Shown here: positions 12,853 to 20,510 of the stretch, one piece after another
Numbering within the stretch: position 1 is the stretch's first letter
Layout of the letters: each line of letters starts with the position of its first letter
DNA from: Roseateles chitinivorans
GTDB lineage: Bacteria > Pseudomonadota > Gammaproteobacteria > Burkholderiales > Burkholderiaceae_C
Direction: 5' to 3'
Assembly: GCF_002761755.1 (NCBI RefSeq)
Contig: NZ_PEOG01000027.1
Coordinates: 1 to 64,000 of the forward strand
DNA length: 64,000 nucleotides
Translations under genes and position numbers: made by a program
The notes under the pieces: model-generated
What the model was told of the DNA's origin: nothing
The model's database searches: none
Seen by the model: only the letters and a program-made list of their open reading frames with translations

Positions 12853-13266
12853 TCAGTGCGGCGTCTTGCCCTGGGCCTTGTCCAGTTCCGGCTGGGTACT
12901 GGCGGCAGCGCCGCCGCTTGCGCCTTCGTCCGCGCCTTCCCCGGACGCGTCGGGACGATGCACGACGACCGGCTTGATGGCGCCGCTGCCGATGAAGCGG
13001 GCGTACTCGCTGCGCGGCATGACGGCGCTCAGCCGGGCATCGCCATCCTGCCAGCCGATGGTCACGTCGATCTCGTTGATCTCCACGGCCACGGGTCCAG
13101 GGCGGATCGCGATCAGCGGGCCATCGCCGGTGCGGTACGAGACCTCACCGCAGACGAAGGCCTGCTGGCTCAGCGGATGCTCGTTGAGCGCCTGGCGTTC
13201 AGAGGACGCATCGCCCATCGAGGTGTCGGCGGGATGTTCGGGCGGCAGTGGGGGTCGGGCACTCAT
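12853..13266 (-). CDS. hypothetical protein, 137 aa
   Basis: I do not recognise this protein. Residues ~35-100 look folded (FVCGEVSYRTGDGPLIAIRPG, then VEINEIDVTIGW) and the ends are low-complexity, rich in Gly, Ala, Ser, Pro and acidic residues. It has no signal peptide or membrane segment. AGGAGG lies seven bases before its ATG, inside the end of the 40-aa gene upstream, and the two overlap by ATGA, so they are translationally coupled. Codon choice matches the neighbourhood. Confidence 0.65.
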   Translation of the reverse strand: MSARPPLPPEHPADTSMGDASSERQALNEHPLSQQAFVCGEVSYRTGDGPLIAIRPGPVAVEINEIDVTIGWQDGDARLSAVMPRSEYARFIGSGAIKPVVVHRPDASGEGADEGASGGAAASTQPELDKAQGKTPH

Positions 13267-13385
13267 GGCAGGTCCTCCTGGGAATCGTCCCGCGCCAGTT
13301 CATCGAGCCACTGCCACAGGCGCAGCGCCAACGCGGTGCCGGTGCAGGTGGCCAGGGTCATCAGCATCAGCATGTTGTCATCCAT
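13263..13385 (-). CDS. 40-aa hydrophobic small protein
   Basis: A short open frame reading MDDNMLMLMTLATCTGTALA and then ALRLWQWLDELARDD, ending EDLP. Residues ~5-22 can span a membrane, and the C-terminal half is an acidic amphipathic helix. GAGG sits six bases before the ATG, and the stop overlaps the next start as ATGA. The good ribosome site and the coupling argue it is real. Function unknown; possibly a small membrane partner of the 137-aa protein. Confidence 0.5.
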   Translation of the reverse strand: MDDNMLMLMTLATCTGTALALRLWQWLDELARDDSQEDLP

Positions 13386-13759
13386 GATGGGCCTCGAACC
13401 GGAGCGGGATCAGGTTGCGATGAACGCATCCTCGCCGCGGTCGCGACCGGGGCGAAGCAGCGGGCACCGCGAGGCGCTGTAGGTGCTGTCCCACAGCGGG
13501 CGCGACGCGCCTCGGCGCGTCCCCACAGCCATGGAGCAAGGCGCTCGCCAGCCCTGGCGCAAAGCTCTGTGAAGCTCGGCGCGGACACCGCGCGCACCGT
13601 CAACGTCGATGAAACGCCTTCCGTTGAGCCCACACGCTGTAGGACGACGCCGGACACGGGCCACCGTCCGGCACCGACATCGCGCACCGAGTTGCGCTTA
13701 TGGGAAGGTCGATGGCCAGCGCCGATAGTGAAATCAAAGGAACTCACCAGGAGAACGAC
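13386..13759. other. 374-base divergent intergenic region
   Basis: No coding frame is convincing here. On the minus strand CACCTACAGCGCC (13473-13485) resembles the CTACAG-type -10 seen before other small genes in this region and could drive the 40-aa/137-aa pair. A second CTGTAGG copy is near 13630. No clear promoter for the plus-strand gene at 13760 was found beyond its good ribosome site. Confidence 0.4.
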
Positions 13760-13984
13760 ATGAGCCTCCTCCAGATTGCCGCCGACGCCGCCGCTCCGCA
13801 GTTCGAAGTGCGCTTCGAATCGATCTTCGACGCCGGCCGCGCGATGTCCTTCCCGTGCGACCCCCAAGGGCATGTCGACCTCGACAGCCTCCCGGCCCGC
13901 GCCCGCAACAACTACCTGTTCGCCCGCGCCATGGTCGGCAAGGATTACCTTCCGCCGGCCGTGCGGGGTCGCACCAACCACTGA
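13760..13984 (+). CDS. conserved small protein, 74 aa, unknown function
   Basis: The 74-aa product starts MSLLQIAADAAAPQFEVRFE and has a compact middle (FPCDPQGHVDLDSLPARARN, YLFARAMVG). It resembles short uncharacterised proteins I associate with Burkholderiales, but I cannot give a domain name. AGGAGA precedes the ATG by seven bases. It lies 90 bases ahead of a CsbD-type stress gene on the same strand, which suggests, but does not prove, a stress-related role. Confidence 0.7.
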   Translation: MSLLQIAADAAAPQFEVRFESIFDAGRAMSFPCDPQGHVDLDSLPARARNNYLFARAMVGKDYLPPAVRGRTNH

Positions 13985-14074
13985 TCGGGCCCGTCGGGCG
14001 CGGCGCCGGTCGGGCACCGGGCCCGGCAATTGCCAAGTCCAGTCATCACCTACTCGCTTCTGAAAGGAGTTCGT

Positions 14075-14290
14075 ATGAATTGGGATCGCATCGAAGGCAA
14101 CTGGACCCAACTCAAGGGCAAGGTCCGCGAGCAGTGGGGCAAGCTGACCGACGACGACATCGACGTCATCGCCGGCAAGCGCGACCAGCTCTCCGGCAAG
14201 ATCCAGGAGCGCTATGGCATCGCGAAGGACGAGGCCGACAAGCAGCTCGACGACTGGCAGACCCGCGCGGACGATCGCTGGCTGAGCTGA
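14075..14290 (+). CDS. CsbD family stress-response protein
   Basis: A 71-aa protein with the diagnostic CsbD opening MNWDRIEGNWTQLKGKVREQ, then GKLTDDDIDVIAGKRDQLSGKIQERYG. The family is small, hydrophilic, helical and induced by general stress (sigma B in Bacillus; RpoS or ECF factors elsewhere); its molecular role is not known. AAAGGAG lies five bases before the ATG. An intrinsic terminator follows about 95 bases downstream. Confidence 0.92.
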   Translation: MNWDRIEGNWTQLKGKVREQWGKLTDDDIDVIAGKRDQLSGKIQERYGIAKDEADKQLDDWQTRADDRWLS

Positions 14291-14385
14291 TCGTCATCGC
14301 GACGTGACGACGCCGGCACGGTCCGGCAAGACGCTCGAAGCCCCAGGCTCCGAGCGTCCCACTGATTGACTGCATCCTCCCTGTT

Positions 14386-14420
14386 GCCGCGCTGCACCTC
14401 CCGGTCGGCGCGGCTTTTTT
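14386..14420 (+). terminator. terminator after the CsbD gene
   Basis: Seven-base arms GCCGCGC and GCGCGGC around a 15-base loop, followed by six Ts. Confidence 0.75.
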
Positions 14421-14463
14421 CGTCCGCCGCTCGCATCGCGACGGCGGCCCGTGGGCTCTCCGC

Positions 14464-15762
14464 TCAGCGGGTGACGGCGGGCGTCGCTTCCTCGAACCGG
14501 TCGACGGTGCGCAGCGGCTTGAACAAGGCCGCCCAGCCGGCGACGACACCCAGCGTGCAGATCGCGCCGGTCACCGCAGCGGGCACCGCGCCCAATGCCG
14601 CAGCGGCGCTGCCGGCGCGGAACTCGCCCAGTTCGTTGGACGAGCCGATGAACAGCATGTTCACCGCGTTCACCCGCCCGCGCATCTCGTCCGGCGTCGA
14701 GAACTGCACCAGCGCGCCACGGATGTAGACGCTGACCATGTCCGCCGCGCCGGCAATCGCCAGTGCTCCAAACGACAGCCAGAAGGCGGTGGACAGCGCA
14801 AAGACCAGGTTCGCCACGCCGAACACGGCAACCGCCGCGAACATCGTCTTCCCGACATGGCGGTTGAAGGGACGCAGGCTGAGATAGAAGCCGGCCGTGA
14901 CCTCGCCGACGGCCATCGCGCTGCGCAGCGCACCCAGGCCCTCGGGCCCGGCATGGAGCACCTCGTGCGCATAGATCGGCAGCAGCGCCACCACGCCACC
15001 CAGCAGCACTGCGAACAGGTCCAGCGAGATCGTGCCGAGGATGATCGGCCGCGAGCGGATGAAATGAATGCCGGCGCCGAAGCGCTGCCAGATGGTCCCG
15101 CCGGCGGGCGACGGCGGCGCGGCGAAGCGCACCGGCACCGCGCCGATCAGCAGCGCGGTCCCCAGGGCGAAGCAGATCAGGCAGACCAGATAGGTGAGCC
15201 CTGCCCCACCGAAGCCGTACAGCAGGCCGCCGAGGAAAGGCCCGCCGATGCTGGCGACCCGAAGCAGCATGCTGTTCGCGGCGATCGCCTGCGCGAGCTG
15301 CTCACGCGGCACGATCTGCGGCAACAGGCTCTGCAAGGCGGGACCGGAGAAGGCCCGCGCGCAACCGAAGACCACCAGGACGGCATTGATGCCGGCCACG
15401 CCGGCATGGCCGTGCCCCGCCAGCCACCACAGCGCCAGGCTGCAGGACGCGCTGACGCCCCAGCTGATCGCCAGGATCGGCTTCCGGCTGAAGCGGTCGA
15501 TCAGGTCGCCGGCGGGCAACAGCAACAGCAGCATCGGGATGAACTGCGCCAGGCCGACATAGGCCAGCGCGAGCGGCTGGCGCGTCAGGTCGTAGACCTG
15601 CCAGGCGACGACCACCGCCTGGATCTGGCCGGCGAACACGGCGGCGAGGCGGCACACCAGAAAGGCGGTGAATCCGGGATGCCGGAACACGCTGACGTGG
15701 GGAGCGGGCAAGGCGCCGGACGACACGGCGGCATCGGGGGAGGAAGCAGGCGGAGCGGTCAC
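14464..15762 (-). CDS. MFS transporter, EntS-like exporter family
   Basis: The protein has ~11-12 hydrophobic helices and the major-facilitator loop signature GDLIDRFSRKPIL between helices 2 and 3. Its layout (FTAFLVCRLAAVFAGQIQAVVVAWQVYDLT near the start, split by that loop, and RGALVQFSTPDEMRGRVNAVN in the second half) matches the EntS/DHA3 group, which exports siderophores or drugs. The substrate is unknown. The start is uncertain: the frame is open to 15894. I used GTG 15762 (432 aa), but a start closer to SVFRHPGF is possible because no strong ribosome site was found. It stands alone and diverges from the AhpD-like gene. Confidence 0.85.
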   Translation of the reverse strand: MTAPPASSPDAAVSSGALPAPHVSVFRHPGFTAFLVCRLAAVFAGQIQAVVVAWQVYDLTRQPLALAYVGLAQFIPMLLLLLPAGDLIDRFSRKPILAISWGVSASCSLALWWLAGHGHAGVAGINAVLVVFGCARAFSGPALQSLLPQIVPREQLAQAIAANSMLLRVASIGGPFLGGLLYGFGGAGLTYLVCLICFALGTALLIGAVPVRFAAPPSPAGGTIWQRFGAGIHFIRSRPIILGTISLDLFAVLLGGVVALLPIYAHEVLHAGPEGLGALRSAMAVGEVTAGFYLSLRPFNRHVGKTMFAAVAVFGVANLVFALSTAFWLSFGALAIAGAADMVSVYIRGALVQFSTPDEMRGRVNAVNMLFIGSSNELGEFRAGSAAAALGAVPAAVTGAICTLGVVAGWAALFKPLRTVDRFEEATPAVTR

Positions 15763-15920
15763 GGCGAAGGGGTTCGGCGGCAGGTGTTCGAGGCCTTCTT
15801 GGGCGGGCACCGGCCAGTTTAGCCACCCGGTCCGCAGACCTGGGCGCTTGGCGATGTCACACGTGCGCGGGCTGTTTCGTCTTGTCGTTACCAACCTTCT
15901 TTTTCACCCCGGAGCCCACG

Positions 15921-16400
15921 ATGAGCCAACGCTTCAACTACATGCAACAGTCTGCCCCCGCCTTCAAGAAGCTGGTGGAGCTGTCCATGGGCCTCAAGGA
16001 AAGCGGCCTGGAAACCGGCCTGCAGTACCTGGTCGAGATCCGCGCTTCGCAGCTCAACGGCTGCGCCTTCTGCCTGGACATGCACGTCAAGCAGGCGGTG
16101 CTGGCCGGCGAACGCGCCTTGCGCCTGCACCACGTCGCCATCTGGCACGAGTCGCCGCTGTTCTCCGCGCGCGAACGTGCCGCGCTGCGCTGGACCGAGG
16201 CGCTCACCCGCATTCCGGAAGGCGGCATCTCCGACGCCGTCTATGCCGAGGTGCGCGAGCAGTTCAGCGAAAAGGAACTGTCGGACCTGACCTGGGTCGT
16301 GTCTTCGATCAACACGTGGAACCGCCTGAACGTCGCCGTCCAGAGCGTGCCCGGCTCGCAGGACAAGGCCTTCGGATTGGACAAGGCCGGCCTGGCCTGA
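15921..16400 (+). CDS. carboxymuconolactone decarboxylase/AhpD-like protein
   Basis: A 159-aa all-helical protein of the carboxymuconolactone decarboxylase superfamily. The AhpD-type redox motif NGCAFCLDMHVKQA (C-x-x-C, then His) is intact, which points to an alkylhydroperoxidase-like thiol enzyme rather than a true decarboxylase. The downstream ALRWTEALTRIPEGGI and INTWNRLNVAV fit the family. GGAG lies seven bases before the ATG. It stands alone, with a GC-rich terminator behind it. The substrate is unknown. Confidence 0.9.
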   Translation: MSQRFNYMQQSAPAFKKLVELSMGLKESGLETGLQYLVEIRASQLNGCAFCLDMHVKQAVLAGERALRLHHVAIWHESPLFSARERAALRWTEALTRIPEGGISDAVYAEVREQFSEKELSDLTWVVSSINTWNRLNVAVQSVPGSQDKAFGLDKAGLA

Positions 16401-16430
16401 CGCGCCGAGGCCCGTTCCGACAAAAGAAAG

Positions 16431-16453
16431 CGGCGCCCGAACGGGCGCCGTTT
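16431..16453. terminator. terminator after the AhpD-like gene
   Basis: CGGCGCCCG-AA-CGGGCGCCG stem, then a short T-run. An A/T-rich flank on the other side may let it work on the minus strand too. Confidence 0.65.
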
Positions 16454-16471
16454 CAACAGGTGTCGACAGGG

Positions 16472-16507
16472 GGATCCGGGCGATGTTCGAGTTGTTGGCC
16501 CGGATCC
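16472..16507. repeat. 10-bp inverted repeat, 16-base loop
   Basis: GGATCCGGGC at 16472-16481 and GCCCGGATCC at 16498-16507 are exact complements. The element lies between the converging AhpD-like gene and the Cys-repeat gene. It has no T-run, so it may be a second 3'-end hairpin or a binding site. Confidence 0.6.
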
Positions 16508-16578
16508 GCCGGTTCAACGACAGCGCGTTCTGGCATAGCCGGATCGCGCCCCCACTGGGGTTGTCTGGTGGAGCGAGA

Positions 16579-17127
16579 TCAGCGCTGGCTGTAGCGGGCC
16601 TTGGCCGAATTCACGCACACGTCCTTGGCATCGCCCGACAAGGTGTTGCACTTCTCGGAAGCCAGCTTGTAGTCGGCCTTGACGCGGGTTTCCTCGGCGT
16701 CATCGACGGCCGCCGCGACCTTCTTGTTCATCTTGAGCTCGGCCTTCGCCTTCTCGTAGGCGGTCTTGGCCTCGCGCTGGCAGACATCCTTGGCCTCGCC
16801 CGTGCGATCGTCGCAGCGCTCCTTGGCCACTTCGTAGCGCGCCTCGTAGCGGGTCTCGATCAGCTTCGCCTCGTCCTTGGCGTTGCCGCTGTAGTTGTAT
16901 TCCAACTGGGCCAGCGCCACGTCCTCGCGGCCCTTGGCCTCCTTGACGCAGATGTCCTTGGCATTGCCGGACAGCTTGTCGCACGCATCCTTGTCGACCT
17001 TGTAGGTCTTCTTGATGTCGTCCTTCGCGCCGTCGTAGACCGACTTGGAGAAATTGGCGGCTTGCGCCACGCCGGCGCACAGGCTCAGCGCGGCGGCGAT
17101 GAGGGCAGCGGTAGCGGGCTTGTTCAT
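16579..17127 (-). CDS. periplasmic Cys-repeat protein, unknown function
   Basis: A 182-aa secreted protein with a Sec signal (residues 1-23, cleaving after VAQA). The mature part is helical, Lys/Ala/Glu-rich and built of three like units, each with a C-x10-C pair in the form C-(x)4-G-x-A-K-D-x-C: C49/C60, C105/C116 and C160/C171, about 55 residues apart. Each pair is followed by an Ala-Lys helix, and degenerate Cys-less units lie near residues 31-42 and 79-90. I expect three disulfides in the periplasm. No enzymatic motif is visible. It sits among stress-type small genes and is monocistronic. Confidence 0.75.
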   Translation of the reverse strand: MNKPATAALIAAALSLCAGVAQAANFSKSVYDGAKDDIKKTYKVDKDACDKLSGNAKDICVKEAKGREDVALAQLEYNYSGNAKDEAKLIETRYEARYEVAKERCDDRTGEAKDVCQREAKTAYEKAKAELKMNKKVAAAVDDAEETRVKADYKLASEKCNTLSGDAKDVCVNSAKARYSQR

Positions 17128-17182
17128 GGCGATCCTTTCTTTGTTGTGAAGGGGTCAGCAGTTCAAGGGATGACGGGGATCG

Positions 17183-17344
17183 TCACTTTCGCAACAGGCT
17201 CATCACGAAGGTCGCGACGGCCATGATCACGAACACGAAGAACAGGATCTTCGCGATGCCGGCGGCGCCGGCGGCGATGCCACCGAAACCGAACAGCGCG
17301 GCGATCAAGGCAATGACGAAGAAGACGACGGCGTAGTGCAGCAT
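17183..17344 (-). CDS. DUF1328 family small membrane protein
   Basis: A 53-aa protein, almost entirely hydrophobic, with two helices: [20 protein letters not shown] and [19 protein letters not shown], ending in RK. This is the DUF1328 pattern, a stress-associated inner-membrane peptide family of unknown function. AGGAGA lies eight bases before the ATG. The upstream region carries a promoter and dyad almost identical to the one before the 88-aa gene at 19184, so the two are probably co-regulated. Confidence 0.88.
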   Translation of the reverse strand: MLHYAVVFFVIALIAALFGFGGIAAGAAGIAKILFFVFVIMAVATFVMSLLRK

Positions 17345-17357
17345 CTTGGCTCTCCTG

Positions 17358-17393
17358 CGCGGCACCGTGCCGCGATGGAATGACTGTAGGGAC
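17358..17393 (-). promoter_or_regulatory. CTACAGT-type promoter plus adjoining dyad
   Basis: Minus strand: GTCCCTACAGTCATTCCAT (17375-17393), then directly a 17-base inverted repeat CGCGGCAC-G-GTGCCGCG (17358-17374), then AGGAGA and the DUF1328 start. CTACAGT resembles a sigma-S-like extended -10. The dyad would fall in the 5' untranslated region. The same layout recurs at 19464-19500 with different stem bases. Confidence 0.5.
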
Positions 17394-17520
17394 TGGGCCG
17401 GCCGCCGCGGGCAGTCCCGCACCGCGACCCCGCGTCGGAGTCCCAACCGCCGTGCTGTAGGAGAGGACCTACCGCGCCAGACCGTTCCGCCAGCGTGAGC
17501 GCCCGACCGGGGCGCCAATG

Positions 17521-17546
17521 AAAAAGCCGGCTGACGCCGGCTTTTT
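17521..17546. terminator. terminator after the 17613 gene
   Basis: AAAAAGCCGGC and GCCGGCTTTTT arms around a four-base loop. It is symmetric, lies downstream of the minus-strand gene ending at 17613, and shields the DUF1328 promoter. Confidence 0.85.
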
Positions 17547-17612
17547 GGAGGGAAGGAAATGCGGTGGTCCGACGGTTCGGCGCCAACGCAAGGGCGTCGC
17601 GCCCGCCGCGCG

Positions 17613-18317
17613 TCACCAGATCTTCTGGAAGGTCACCCCCACGCGACCGCCCCGCGGCCGGAAGGTCAGCGAGGACTGCCCGCTGAGCTCCATGCGGAAG
17701 CCCTTGCGCAGGTCCGCATAGGGCTTGCGGGTAGTGAAGACCATGCCGACGCGCACCTGGCGCTGCTCCCGGTTGTTGATGCCGGGGACGGTGAGGTCAT
17801 CGATCTGCGCGCGTTGCGCGTCGACGAGCGGCGTCTGGACATAGGCATGCGACCGCGGCCCGGTCGGCAGCGCCAGGCCGACCAGCACGCCGGCGTCACC
17901 GGCCGCGCCCGGCCTCGAGTTCTGATACGGCGTCGAATACAAGCCGCCGCCGATCGCGGCGCCGCGCTGTTCCACGCCCACGCCCACCCTCAATCCACTG
18001 GCGGACCAGGGCCGGGCCCAGAGCATGGTCTGCGTGGCCTGCGGCGCCCGGCCATACCAGGCAGCGGCGCCGGCGGGCTGGTTCGCGGTCGCCAGCGGCT
18101 CGGCCGCATGCTGAGTCACGGTGTAGCGGGCGCTCGACGCGCCACTTCGGCTGGCCGCCGCCTGCCTCGTCCGCTCGGACAGGCTCCGGCCGGTCAGTTC
18201 GACACGATCGTCCAGGGAAGTCGGCGACATCTCGCTGGCAGGCGCGGCCTGCGCGAAGGTCAAGGCGGCCGGGGCCAGCGCGGCCATCAGCAGAAGGCGG
18301 GGGCAGCAGCGGTTCAT
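17613..18317 (-). CDS. secreted protein of unknown function, 234 aa
   Basis: The N-terminus is a Sec signal ([20 protein letters not shown], cleavage near residue 25). The mature part alternates short hydrophobic and polar strands ([44 protein letters not shown]) and ends [10 protein letters not shown], with an aromatic last residue. That pattern suggests a small outer-membrane beta-barrel or a surface beta protein. I know no family. It lies 27 bases downstream of the OmpA-type lipoprotein gene on the same strand, so it is likely in the same envelope operon. Confidence 0.65.
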   Translation of the reverse strand: MNRCCPRLLLMAALAPAALTFAQAAPASEMSPTSLDDRVELTGRSLSERTRQAAASRSGASSARYTVTQHAAEPLATANQPAGAAAWYGRAPQATQTMLWARPWSASGLRVGVGVEQRGAAIGGGLYSTPYQNSRPGAAGDAGVLVGLALPTGPRSHAYVQTPLVDAQRAQIDDLTVPGINNREQRQVRVGMVFTTRKPYADLRKGFRMELSGQSSLTFRPRGGRVGVTFQKIW

Positions 18318-18344
18318 GACTCAACTCCCGTACTCGATGACAAC

Positions 18345-19010
18345 TTAGGACGCGGGTTGCGACAGGAAAATCTCGATCCGACGATTGGCGGCCCTGCCGG
18401 CCTCGGTGGCATTGCTGGCCACCGGCTGGCGTCCGCCGCGGCCCTCCACCAGCAACCGGCCTCGCCGGACACCATGGTGGACCAGGTATTCACGCACCGT
18501 CTCCGCCCGATCCAGCGACAAGGGCCCATTCACCGCATCGCCGGCCGAGCTGTCGGTGTGACCGACGATGGTGATACGGACGTTCTCGTCGAGGTTGCGA
18601 CTGGCTTCATCCAAGGCGGGGCGCACCGCCGGCTTGAGCTCGGAACGGCCCAGGTCGAAAGCCGCCTCCATGGGCAGGGTCAGCTTGAGCTGGTTGTCCG
18701 CGGTGCGGACCACGGCGATGCCGGAGCCGCCGCTGGCCTGGACGACCGCCTGACGGCGCTCCTCCATGCGGGAAGACCAGAGATTCCCCCCGATGACGGA
18801 AGCTGCGGGGGTGGTCGGCGTGACGGCGCCCGACGGCGCGGGCGTGGCGCTGCCCGAGGGTCCGCTCATCGAGGTGCAGCCGGCCAGCGTCATCAGGACC
18901 AGCGCCAGGACCGGGAGGCTGCTCGCCGCGATCCCCAGCCAGCGCGGTCCGGCGAAGACGCCCGAGGCGGCATCGGCGGCGGAACGGGAAAGGACTGGGG
19001 GGCGGCGCAT
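18345..19010 (-). CDS. OmpA family lipoprotein
   Basis: A 221-aa protein with a lipobox (LAGC, after a hydrophobic signal), a Pro/Thr/Ser linker, and a C-terminal OmpA/Pal peptidoglycan-binding domain. The domain motifs are AAFDLGRSELKPA, ITIVGHTDSSAGD, LSLDRAETVREYLVHHGV and AGRAANRRIEIFL. It should anchor the outer membrane to peptidoglycan. I chose ATG 19010 because GGAG lies eight bases upstream; an earlier in-frame ATG would add 11 residues. The signal is unusually long (about 40 residues before the lipobox), so a slightly later start cannot be excluded. Confidence 0.88.
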   Translation of the reverse strand: MRRPPVLSRSAADAASGVFAGPRWLGIAASSLPVLALVLMTLAGCTSMSGPSGSATPAPSGAVTPTTPAASVIGGNLWSSRMEERRQAVVQASGGSGIAVVRTADNQLKLTLPMEAAFDLGRSELKPAVRPALDEASRNLDENVRITIVGHTDSSAGDAVNGPLSLDRAETVREYLVHHGVRRGRLLVEGRGGRQPVASNATEAGRAANRRIEIFLSQPAS

Positions 19011-19183
19011 GACAGTCTCCAGGCGGGCTGTGGGCTCGGTCACACGATAGAGGGACCTTGGTTGAGCGTCATGCTAGGGAGATCGCGGGGGGCCAGGTGT
19101 AGTCGGCCGGCGGAAGCGGGGGTCAGACAGGACCGACAAGCGCAGCGGCTGACGATTCCCGACCCTTGCCTCGGCAGCGATCC

Positions 19184-19450
19184 TCAGGCGCTCAGTTCGG
19201 TGGCGCTGGACGGCTGGTCGTCCAGCGGCAGCAGTTCGGCCTCGGACAGTTCGGCGGCATCGACTTCCTCGTCGTAGGCGGCCTGGTCGCCCGCGTCGCG
19301 GTGCGCGATCAGCGGCTTGTCCAGCGGGCGGTAGATGCGGCTGCGCAGGCGGGCCAGGCGTTCGGAGCCGGCCACTTCCAGGGCGACGCGTTCGGGATCC
19401 AGCAGCATCGCGAACGGGTTGGCGGCGAAGTCTTGGGTCGTGGTCAGCAT
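19184..19450 (-). CDS. conserved small protein, 88 aa, unknown function
   Basis: The product starts MLTTTQDFAANPFAMLLDPE and contains ERLARLRSRIYRPLDKPL, then an acidic C-terminal tail. I do not know a named family. It has no membrane segment. GGAG lies eight bases before the ATG. Its promoter region matches that of the DUF1328 gene almost base for base, including a dyad in the 5' leader, which argues for shared, probably stress-linked, control. Confidence 0.75.
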   Translation of the reverse strand: MLTTTQDFAANPFAMLLDPERVALEVAGSERLARLRSRIYRPLDKPLIAHRDAGDQAAYDEEVDAAELSEAELLPLDDQPSSATELSA

Positions 19451-19463
19451 CTCGGTCTCCGGC

Positions 19464-19500
19464 GCCGACACCGTGTCGGCATGGAATGAACTGTAGAGAC
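19464..19500 (-). promoter_or_regulatory. CTACAGT-type promoter plus adjoining dyad (second copy)
   Basis: Minus strand: GTCTCTACAGTTCATTCCAT (19481-19500), then a 17-base inverted repeat GCCGACAC-G-GTGTCGGC (19464-19480), then GGAG and the ATG. Only the inner CAC-G-GTG of the dyad is shared with the copy at 17358; the outer arms differ but remain paired. Confidence 0.5.
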
Positions 19501-19678
19501 CGACCCGGTCCGCCAACAGTGGGCGGGCCGCCAAACCGCGTGTCAGACGGATTCCTAGGGGAATGCCAGCAGGTGCCTCACCGCGCCGTACGGCCCGTGA
19601 CGGATGCCTCGGAAATGCATGGGCGGCGTCGCCATGCAGGACGTGGGCGCCGGTTCAGCGACCGTGCGCGCGGCTGCC

Positions 19679-19718
19679 GTGCCGTCGTGCCGTCGTGCCG
19701 TCGTGCTGCCGTGCCGCT
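19679..19718. repeat. 8-base tandem repeat
   Basis: Three exact GTGCCGTC units (19679-19702) are followed by two diverged ones. It lies just beyond the stop of the ankyrin-repeat gene, in a 279-base gap that otherwise holds only the promoter of the 88-aa gene. Confidence 0.7.
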
Positions 19719-19729
19719 GCCCGATGCGC

Positions 19730-20509
19730 CTACGGTGCCGACGTCGCGGCGGCCTTCGGACGCGCCCGGGCGAGCTTGTCCAGCTTGTCGGCCATCTCGT
19801 CCTGCCCGGCGCGGCGGGCGAAGTCGGCGGCGCTCAGCTGATGGTCGTTCCGCAGCGTGACATCCGCACCGGCGGCGAGCAGCACCTCGGCACCGCTCAG
19901 GCCGCCGTAGCCGGCCGCCATCATCAGCGGCGTCGTCCCGTTGGGCGACCGTGCATCGATCTGGGCGCCCTGCCCGATCAGCCAACGCACGAGATGCTCG
20001 TTCGGCCCGGCGGCCGCGTAATGCAGCGCGGACCATCCCGGCTCGTTGACCAGCGCGCCGCGCTTGACGAGCTCCCGCGCCATGTCCAGGTTGCCCTTGA
20101 TCGCGGCGAGCATCAGCGGCGTTTCGCCGGCCTGGTTGATGGCGTTGACATCGGTGCCGGGGCTCTTCAGCAGCGCCTCGACCGCCTTGCCGGAGTCCTC
20201 CCGGATCGCCACGTGCAGGGCCGTGTTGCGCTGCGCATCGCGGACGTTGGGATCGGTCCCCGCCAGCAGCAGCTTCATGACCGTGGCGGCATGGTCGTTC
20301 CGCGCGGCGACATGCAGTTCGGGCGGTGCGACGGCGGCCTCCGCCGACGCGGCCGCCGCCACCGGCGCCTGGGCGTCGAACCGCCCCTGTGCCCACGCGG
20401 GCGCGAGCGTCGTCGCGGCCAGCGTCAAGCCGCCCAGCACCGCCCACACCGCCCGCACCGCCGGCGATTGCCGCTGACCGCCACGCGGCCCGCTCGTCCG
20501 CCCGGCCAT
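19730..20509 (-). CDS. secreted ankyrin-repeat protein
   Basis: A 259-aa protein with a signal-like segment (AVWAVLGGLTLAATTLAPAWA) and then about five ankyrin repeats from residue ~75 to 235. Repeat cores are NTALHVAIREDSGKAVEALL, ETPLMLAAIKGNLDMARELV, WSALHYAAAGPNEHLVRWLI and TTPLMMAAGYGGLSGAEVLL. It probably mediates protein-protein contact in the periplasm. The ATG is one base past the tatD stop, with GGAGG 14 bases upstream, so it is likely translated from the tatD message. An extended start inside tatD is open but reads as shadow translation. Confidence 0.85.
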   Translation of the reverse strand: MAGRTSGPRGGQRQSPAVRAVWAVLGGLTLAATTLAPAWAQGRFDAQAPVAAAASAEAAVAPPELHVAARNDHAATVMKLLLAGTDPNVRDAQRNTALHVAIREDSGKAVEALLKSPGTDVNAINQAGETPLMLAAIKGNLDMARELVKRGALVNEPGWSALHYAAAGPNEHLVRWLIGQGAQIDARSPNGTTPLMMAAGYGGLSGAEVLLAAGADVTLRNDHQLSAADFARRAGQDEMADKLDKLARARPKAAATSAP

Positions 20510-20510
20510 G

